A stretch of DNA of 48,415 bases from Apostichopus californicus. Lineage: Eukaryota; Echinodermata; Holothuroidea; Aspidochirotida; Stichopodidae. The DNA lies in contig JAIPMN010002483.1 of NCBI GenBank assembly GCA_020650975.1, positions 1-48,415 on the forward strand. The letters run 5' to 3'. The notes beneath the pieces are model-generated. The model saw only the letters and a program-made list of their open reading frames with translations. It did not search any database and had not been told where the DNA came from. Positions within the stretch are counted from its first letter, which is position 1. Every line of letters begins with the position of its first letter. This document shows, one piece after another, positions 45,230-48,415 of the stretch. Made by a program: the position numbers and the translations under genes.

Positions 45230-46248
45230 GGTAACCTGCCCCACCACCGTGAGGCCTGCTCCTTGTGGTATCCCAGAGATGTTCTTCAAAAGCTACAGAT
45301 TCAGTAAATCAAATTATTCTCCTGTATATAAAAGAAAAGGAATGTATCAATGACTGACAAGCCACATAGTGTTCAGCTATGTCAAAGTTCTAAGAAATAT
45401 TCTGTAAATTATTAAAAAATCACTAAATTAAGTAAGCATCATAACTATCCATATTTTGATCTGCCAAATCCAAATCCCACCATTAGGCTGAGTTAAATTA
45501 CACTGGGGAATTTGATTTAAATTTCTTCATAGTTAAACCTGTCAGGTATTGCCTGCTGATATATGTACCATTCCAATAATACTCCTCAACGGCTAGGAAA
45601 ATTATATTTCCATGTCTGAGGGAGTCCTTTTTGGGGGTTAAATCTTTCAGGTGCAAAGCTCAACCAGATGTTATTTGTGAACAAACACTCACCATTGATA
45701 ATTCCAAGTGTTCAGTGCCTGTTTCAAGTGGACATTTATTTCATTCTTAGGCCTAGGTAAATATGGCAACACTATTCATCAAAAAAAAAACATTGACCCA
45801 AGACATGCTCTTCGTAGGCACAATACCCTGACTTAAATAGTCTACTGACTTTATACAGCCGGGCCTCAACTGGGTGAGGTACGAGTCCTAGCCTTACTTC
45901 GGCTTGAGTACTCCCACTTCTTATCTTATTTTTACCACTAGTAGTAGTGACTAGTATGGGTGGGTGGGTCTAACCATGCTTATCAACAATATGTTGCTAG
46001 TAGTAGTACGTCATAGGCCTACACTACTCTTTTAAAAGGCTGATTTCTTCTTCTTGTCAGACGTAATTCGCCGGCTACTGCTACAAAATCGTCAATAATA
46101 GGCCATGGGCTAACTACAACGTTGGATGTAATTACCATGTAATACTTGTAATACATTACAAATAGCCTAACGTTGGCCTAAATTAAAAACTTTGGTCAAA
46201 CCCGTTGTCATTTATCACCTAGCCTTTCTCATGAATGTTGATCATAAC

Positions 46249-46460
46249 GATACTCACACAAAAGCATTTACGGGCAAAATTTGATGCGTTCCAGGACCAT
46301 TCAACGATTTACTGGCTAAAATACTGTCGATATTTACAGTTGTTGGTTGCGAACTGTGGTCCCTTACGCTCATACCAATTGTGTGTCTGGCTATCTCTGC
46401 TCGGTCCGGTTCCGGACGTAGGTACGGTAGACAGATTGCATGCTCTACTTTCGTAACACT
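46249..46460 (-). promoter_or_regulatory. Candidate SH3RF non-coding first exon and promoter area
   Basis: The donor sequence GTGAGTATC on the minus strand, CpG-containing sequence upstream, and nearby TAGGCC words fit a first exon spliced to the acceptor at 45293. This rests on splice-site appearance alone. Confidence 0.25.
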
Positions 46461-46639
46461 ATTACTATGTAAGCTGTACAGTAAAATACGCATGTACAAC
46501 AAGTGTATGTACGTGAGCGGTATCGTTGGCCTTTAAGGCCTGACCAGAAACTTAAAACCTTAATATGCTATCGTTTTCTTGGAATCGAAAAAAAATCAGA
46601 TTCGGCATGAGTAAGGGGGTAAAAATTCTTGGATTGTAA

Positions 46640-46768
46640 CATGAGTTGCGTTGCGTTGAGTTGAGTTGAGTTCAGTAGAGTTCAGTAGAGTCCAGTAGAG
46701 TTCAGTAGAGTTCAGTTGAGTTCCGTTAAGTTCAGTTCAGTTCAGTTTAGTGCAGTTCAGTTCAGTGC
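46640..46768. repeat. Degenerate pentamer/decamer array (GTTGA/GTTCA)n
   Basis: About 130 bases built from GAGTT-CAGTA and GTTCA words with a 5-base beat, starting GTTGCGTTGCGTTGAG and ending CAGTTCAGTTCAGTGCA. Confidence 0.85.
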
Positions 46769-48415
46769 ATGTACGAACACTCTAAACTATTCAAGAAATT
46801 CAACCCTTACGTTAATCTCAAAAACATTTGCTTCTGGTAGGAACTGAGGTTATTCTCTGAGGAGTAGAAGTAGCAAGAATTTAAAAGTTTGAAAATGAGT
46901 GAACACTTTCTCATTGAAGTATAGATGGGTATAATACTTATTCTGGGTATGCTCGTTCCGCCCCCCCCCCCCTCCCTTATCGGGCTTATCCTGACCTGAC
47001 GCAAAACAAACGTACCATACTATTCATTCTCGTACACTTGAATACACTCGTTTCTGGAGCAGTTCTGTAGGGTTTGCAAAGGATATTTGTGGAGTAATGA
47101 TGTAGCGCCATCACATATTTGGTATACTTTACTTAATTGTATGCAAATAAACTTAATTTGAATGTTATGCTATCAGACCTTGACAAAGTTTTCATTACAA
47201 GAAGAGTAGAATACATTTTCTCAAAGAAAGCAGCTGGTATCGATTTGTCTTTATGATTGTAAGTTAAGTTGCTCCCGCGCTACAATGACAACAACGTCAA
47301 ACAGAAATGATTCATGGTTTCATTAAAAAATTGCGGTGTGTACCTAATCTTTCGGGACATTATTTGACCATGACCCGGACAACTTTTTGGAGCTTTCATA
47401 TCATTTCCTAAAATATGCAGGAATAGTAACCCAAACTTTGAAACGTGACTAATGTCAGAACACTGCTGTCGAAATACAAGGGAATGATGGCGCTCTGCGA
47501 GAACAAGCCGATATTTACATTGGTTAATCTACGCGTATTTGGTGAAAATGAGTAGAGTAATAAAGGCAAGCTTATATCTCTCTATTGCTTTCGGGAGTTG
47601 CGTAGGGTGCAGATAAATGTCTTCCCCGAAATAGTAGAGAGCAAAAGGTCACTATCTACGGCTCTGGTCTATAGATTCTCATAGTTAGAATCAACATTTT
47701 CATGAAATTGAAGAGCTCATGAATGGTCAGTGTGTCAGCCTATCCAGATGAAGGGTGGTAGGGCTTAGCCAGTAAGATCTTCTATGACTTAGGGAACACC
47801 GGTAGTTGGAGGATTTAGTGTGTAAGTCAATGGGGAAATGATACGGCATATGATACATTTAATACGCGGACATAGTTTGTTTAGTGAGAGCCCATTCATA
47901 ACCACAAATTTGGCTGTCACTCGCGTCTGCGTATATCAACTTCAGGTATGTTATCGTATGGGAAATTCTCCATCTGGAGATGTTTACATGATACAAAGCC
48001 TATACATAATTGTCACACATGGATGAATTATATGTACTGTTATTTGTTTTAATTGGAAGCCTACGTGGTTACTTACGTGGTTGCATTTAGTAAATTCCTT
48101 AACGTGTAACATGAGTTATGCTTGTCTAAATCCATATAACAAGTAACGCATAAACAAACCGGTTCCTAAGGCATCTAATAACAACCGTTTGCCCTTTTGA
48201 CTGAAACCAAAGAAAACAAGCAGTAAAAGATATTCACAAGTATGTCATTTGTGTTTACAACTTTAATGAATTGCTCCACATAGTACAAGAACTCGTATAT
48301 GTATCTAAAGTTTATGGCAAAAATGTCGTTAATATCAGTTTTAATGAAGTGAAATTAGTATAGTTGTGAAGATGATATGAAAGATTTATCAGTTTCGTTG
48401 TGCATATACAGTAAA

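Larger units (their letters stand above)
45293..48415. other. Region upstream of the SH3RF start; no gene recognised
   Basis: On the minus strand a donor-like TTTTGT|GTGAGTATC at about 46258-46249 could end a non-coding first exon of SH3RF, with relatively CpG-rich sequence just upstream (46370-46440). TAGGCCTA-like words lie at 45750-46170. Beyond 46.8 kb I see only short open frames without recognisable similarity and a C-run at 46962. Confidence 0.4.

Overview
This is invertebrate animal nuclear DNA: AT-rich, with long GT-AG introns, minisatellites and fragments of mobile elements. Protein similarity to vertebrate FPGT, COQ2 and SH3RF1 (POSH), together with many TAGGCCTA-like words, suggests a marine deuterostome. 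A sea cucumber or other echinoderm is my best guess, but the species is not proven. I see no bacterial, viral or organellar genes, no CRISPR array and no convincing tRNA or rRNA.

Layout. (1) 19-3501, plus strand: FPGT, L-fucose-1-phosphate guanylyltransferase, three coding exons, 582 residues. Its first intron holds a 390-bp near-perfect palindrome flanked by an 8-bp target duplication. (2) 3530-6533: intergenic, with no recognisable gene; it probably contains the 5' untranslated exon(s) and promoter of COQ2. (3) 6534-11824, plus strand: COQ2, mitochondrial 4-hydroxybenzoate polyprenyltransferase, seven coding exons, 431 residues. Its fourth intron begins with a 15-copy, ~59-bp minisatellite whose unit is a copy of the exon 4 splice-donor junction. 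(4) 11925-14229: gap between two convergent genes, containing a tandem 227-bp duplication. (5) 14230-45229, minus strand: an SH3RF1/POSH-type E3 ubiquitin ligase and JNK-pathway scaffold, eleven coding exons over 31 kb, 944 residues, with one RING and four SH3 domains. Its introns hold two minisatellites flanking the SH3-3 exon, an 8-copy ~86-bp array, a 5'-truncated CR1/L2-like LINE, a TTAA-bounded inverted-repeat element and several smaller repeats. (6) 45293-48415: upstream of SH3RF, with a possible untranslated exon and a degenerate pentamer array but no recognised gene.

The three genes serve unrelated processes: GDP-fucose salvage, ubiquinone synthesis, and ubiquitin/JNK signalling. I see no reason to treat them as a functional cluster. 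All exon junctions were placed by hand. They keep the reading frame across every intron and use GT-AG ends, so the three models are strong. Transcript ends and untranslated exons are uncertain. I found no clearly new gene system; the most unusual signals are the palindrome, the duplicated splice-donor array and the TTAA element built on a tandem repeat.
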